Assembly: GCA_023415335.1 (NCBI GenBank)
Contig: JAEZLD010000089.1
Span: 1-64,000 of the forward strand
Length of the DNA: 64,000 nucleotides
Direction: 5' to 3'
From: Bacillota bacterium
GTDB taxonomy: Bacteria; Bacillota; Clostridia; Clostridiales; Caloramatoraceae
Positions 62,188 to 64,000 of the stretch are shown here, piece after piece; the first letter of the stretch is position 1; every line of letters starts with the position of its first letter. A program made the position numbers and the translations under genes. The notes under the pieces are model-generated. The model was not told the origin of the DNA, searched no databases, and worked only from the letters and a program-made list of their open reading frames with translations.

Positions 62188-64000
62188 TTACTTATCCCCT
62201 TCGTTTTTATAGTTGCACTGTTCATTGCTACATTTTAGTATCTTATTTCCTTTAGAGAGCTTTTCTACAAGCATGCTTCCGCAATCCGGGCATTTATCAT
62301 TTGTAGGCTTATCCCAGCTTACGAAATTACACTGTGGATATCCACTGCATCCATAGAATATTCTTCCCTTTTTGGACTTTCTTACTACTATGTTCTTGCC
62401 ACATTTAGGGCAGTCTACATCCAGCTCCTCCACAAGTGGTTTAGTATTCTTGCATTCAGGATATTTAGGACATGCCAGGAACCTTCCGAATCTTCCCTTT
62501 TTGATTACCATGTTGCTGCCGCATTTATCACATACAATATCAGTTTCCTCTACAGGCTCCTCAATATTTATTTTTTCTATGCTCTCCTCCGCTACTTTAA
62601 GCAGCTGGCTGAAGGGTTTGTAAAACTCATCAATGACTCCCTTCCAGTCAGCATCTCCTTCTTCTATTCTATCAAGCTTGTTTTCAATATCAGCTGTAAA
62701 ATCAATATCAAGTATGCTCTTAAAGTATTCCTTAAGCAGGTCCGTTACCACCGTACCCAGCTCAGTTGGTATCAGGTTTTTCTTTTCCCTTAAAACATAG
62801 CCTCTGTCTGTTATGGTGCTTATTATAGGAGCATAGGTACTTGGACGCCCTATTCCGTTTTCCTCAAGTGCTTTAACAAGGCTGGCTTCAGTGTATCTTG
62901 CTGGAGGCTGTGTAAAGTGCTGGGCTTTCTCAAGCTCCCTAAGAGGAAGCTTTTCCCCCTCCTGAAGCTCAGGCAGCCTGCCGTTTTCATTATCCTCCTC
63001 TATTGAATACACCTTAAGGAAGCCCATATGCTTTATGGTACTTCCACTAGATCTGAAAACGTATCGTCCTGCATTTATATCTACAGTAACTGTATCATAA
63101 ACAGCATCTGACATTTGACTGGCAATAAAACGCGACCATATAAGATTATAAAGCTTATACTGGTCACCAGTCAGGGATTCCTTAATGCTCTCAGGGCTTT
63201 TATCTGTATAGGTTGGTCTGATAGCCTCATGGGCATCCTGTATGTTCTTCTTTGTCTTATAGGTTCTTCTGCTTTCTGGCAGGTACTCCTGGCCATAGCT
63301 TTCCTTTATATATTGGGCAGCACTGTCTTGTGCTTCCTCTGATATCCTCACTGAATCTGTCCTCATGTAGGTTATTAAACCAACAGTTCCCCCTTTTTTC
63401 AGTTCTATACCCTCATAGAGCTGTTGGGCTACCGACATGGTTTTCTTTGTTGTAAAATTAAGCTTTTTATATGCCTCCTGCTGAAGTGTGCTGGTTGTAA
63501 AGGGAGGGTAAGGGCTTTTCTTCCTTTCCTGCTTCTTTACGCTTCCAACTACATACTCTTCTTTATTGAGCTCATCAATTATGGAATTCACCTGTGATTC
63601 GTCATCCATCACAGGCTTTTCTCCAGATACGCTGAAAAGCTTTGCATCAATCGTCTTGGCTCCTGCCTTGAGCTTCGCCACCAATGACCAGTATTCCTTT
63701 GGAATAAATTCAGATATTTCCTTTTCTCTGTCACATATGAGCTTAACTGCAACGGATTGAACCCTTCCTGCACTTAAACCCCACTTTATTTTGTGCCACA
63801 GAAGCGGGCTTATCTGATAGCCCACCAGCCTGTCAAGGACTCTTCTGGCCTGCTGTGCATCTACAACATTCATATCTATAGTCCTAGGATGCTTCAGGGC
63901 ATCCTTAATAGCACCTTTAGTTATCTCATGGAATTCAACCCTGCATTTATCCTTCTCTTCAAGCCCAAGAATATGTGATAAATGCCAGGATATAGCCTCT
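62188..64000 (-). CDS. topA: DNA topoisomerase I (5' end outside window)
   Basis: TopA relaxes negative supercoils. The frame stays open to the right edge, so the start is missing. The visible part runs from SWHLSHILGL and HPRTIDMNVVDAQQARRVLDRLVGY through the catalytic Tyr in GLITYMRTDSVRIS. At the C-terminus three four-Cys zinc ribbons follow (CDKCGSNMVIKKGRFGRFLACP, CPKCGKNIVVRKSKKGRIFYGC, CPDCGSMLVEK). It heads the topA-trmFO-hslV-hslU-codY operon. Confidence 0.97.
   Translation of the reverse strand, partial: EAISWHLSHILGLEEKDKCRVEFHEITKGAIKDALKHPRTIDMNVVDAQQARRVLDRLVGYQISPLLWHKIKWGLSAGRVQSVAVKLICDREKEISEFIPKEYWSLVAKLKAGAKTIDAKLFSVSGEKPVMDDESQVNSIIDELNKEEYVVGSVKKQERKKSPYPPFTTSTLQQEAYKKLNFTTKKTMSVAQQLYEGIELKKGGTVGLITYMRTDSVRISEEAQDSAAQYIKESYGQEYLPESRRTYKTKKNIQDAHEAIRPTYTDKSPESIKESLTGDQYKLYNLIWSRFIASQMSDAVYDTVTVDINAGRYVFRSSGSTIKHMGFLKVYSIEEDNENGRLPELQEGEKLPLRELEKAQHFTQPPARYTEASLVKALEENGIGRPSTYAPIISTITDRGYVLREKKNLIPTELGTVVTDLLKEYFKSILDIDFTADIENKLDRIEEGDADWKGVIDEFYKPFSQLLKVAEESIEKINIEEPVEETDIVCDKCGSNMVIKKGRFGRFLACPKYPECKNTKPLVEELDVDCPKCGKNIVVRKSKKGRIFYGCSGYPQCNFVSWDKPTNDKCPDCGSMLVEKLSKGNKILKCSNEQCNYKNEGDK

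Overview
The window looks like a chromosomal segment of a spore-forming, low-GC Clostridia species (Clostridiaceae-like). The evidence is AT-rich intergenic DNA, heavy use of ATA/AGA/AGG codons, strong GGAGG ribosome sites, and gene order shared with Bacillus/Clostridium: miaB-mutS-mutL-miaA-hfq-lexA, tepA-ftsK, the nusA-infB operon, uppS-cdsA-dxr-rseP-ispG, rpsB-tsf-pyrH-frr and topA-trmFO-hslVU-codY. CodY, a YlmC/YmxH protein and a YlxY-type deacetylase also fit.

Positions 1 to about 4400 look like the end of a prophage or its cargo. They hold a 5'-truncated holin, an N-acetylmuramoyl-L-alanine amidase endolysin, a reverse-strand AbiF/AbiD-type HEPN abortive-infection gene, a two-gene SOS operon led by a stand-alone LexA DNA-binding domain, a DUF4352-like membrane protein and a small unknown protein. 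The most interesting element is directly upstream of the abi gene (2365-2486, minus strand). Two 35-nt hairpins have identical 23-nt loops, and their closing stems differ but remain fully paired (CTTGCA/TGCAAG versus CCCACA/TGTGGG). With a TATACT box upstream and a U-rich tract after the second hairpin, this looks like a small structured RNA paired with an HEPN RNase. That is the layout expected of a toxin with an RNA antitoxin, the group from which Cas13 is thought to descend.

Positions 4400-16400 hold DNA repair and SOS genes. A SOS-box promoter and a 37-codon ORF precede miaB-mutS-mutL-miaA-hfq. A methionine gamma-lyase-like protein, lexA, a YneA-like LysM division inhibitor with two SOS boxes, a Cys-rich protein and a XerC-like recombinase follow. 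Positions 16800-28000 (minus strand) carry purB, a PadR regulator, rny, an SbcD/Rad50-like set in which Rad50 is split over two or three genes, recX, recA (SOS box), pgsA and rimO. Positions 28200-33200 carry ftsK, tepA, dapG and a YmxH-like gene.

Positions 33360-35700 are a small accessory cluster of a LysR regulator, two cupins and a GNAT acetyltransferase. From 35800 to the end nearly everything is on the minus strand: dut, an M16 peptidase, a YlxY-like deacetylase, pnp, rpsO, ribF, truB, nrnA, rbfA, infB, ylxQ, rnpM, nusA, rimP, ispG, rseP, dxr, an AI-2E-family permease, cdsA, uppS, a 60-aa protein, frr, pyrH, tsf, rpsB, codY, hslU, hslV, trmFO and a topA that runs off the right edge. These cover translation, RNA decay, isoprenoid and lipid precursors, and stationary-phase control. 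I found no tRNA, rRNA, insertion sequence or real CRISPR array.
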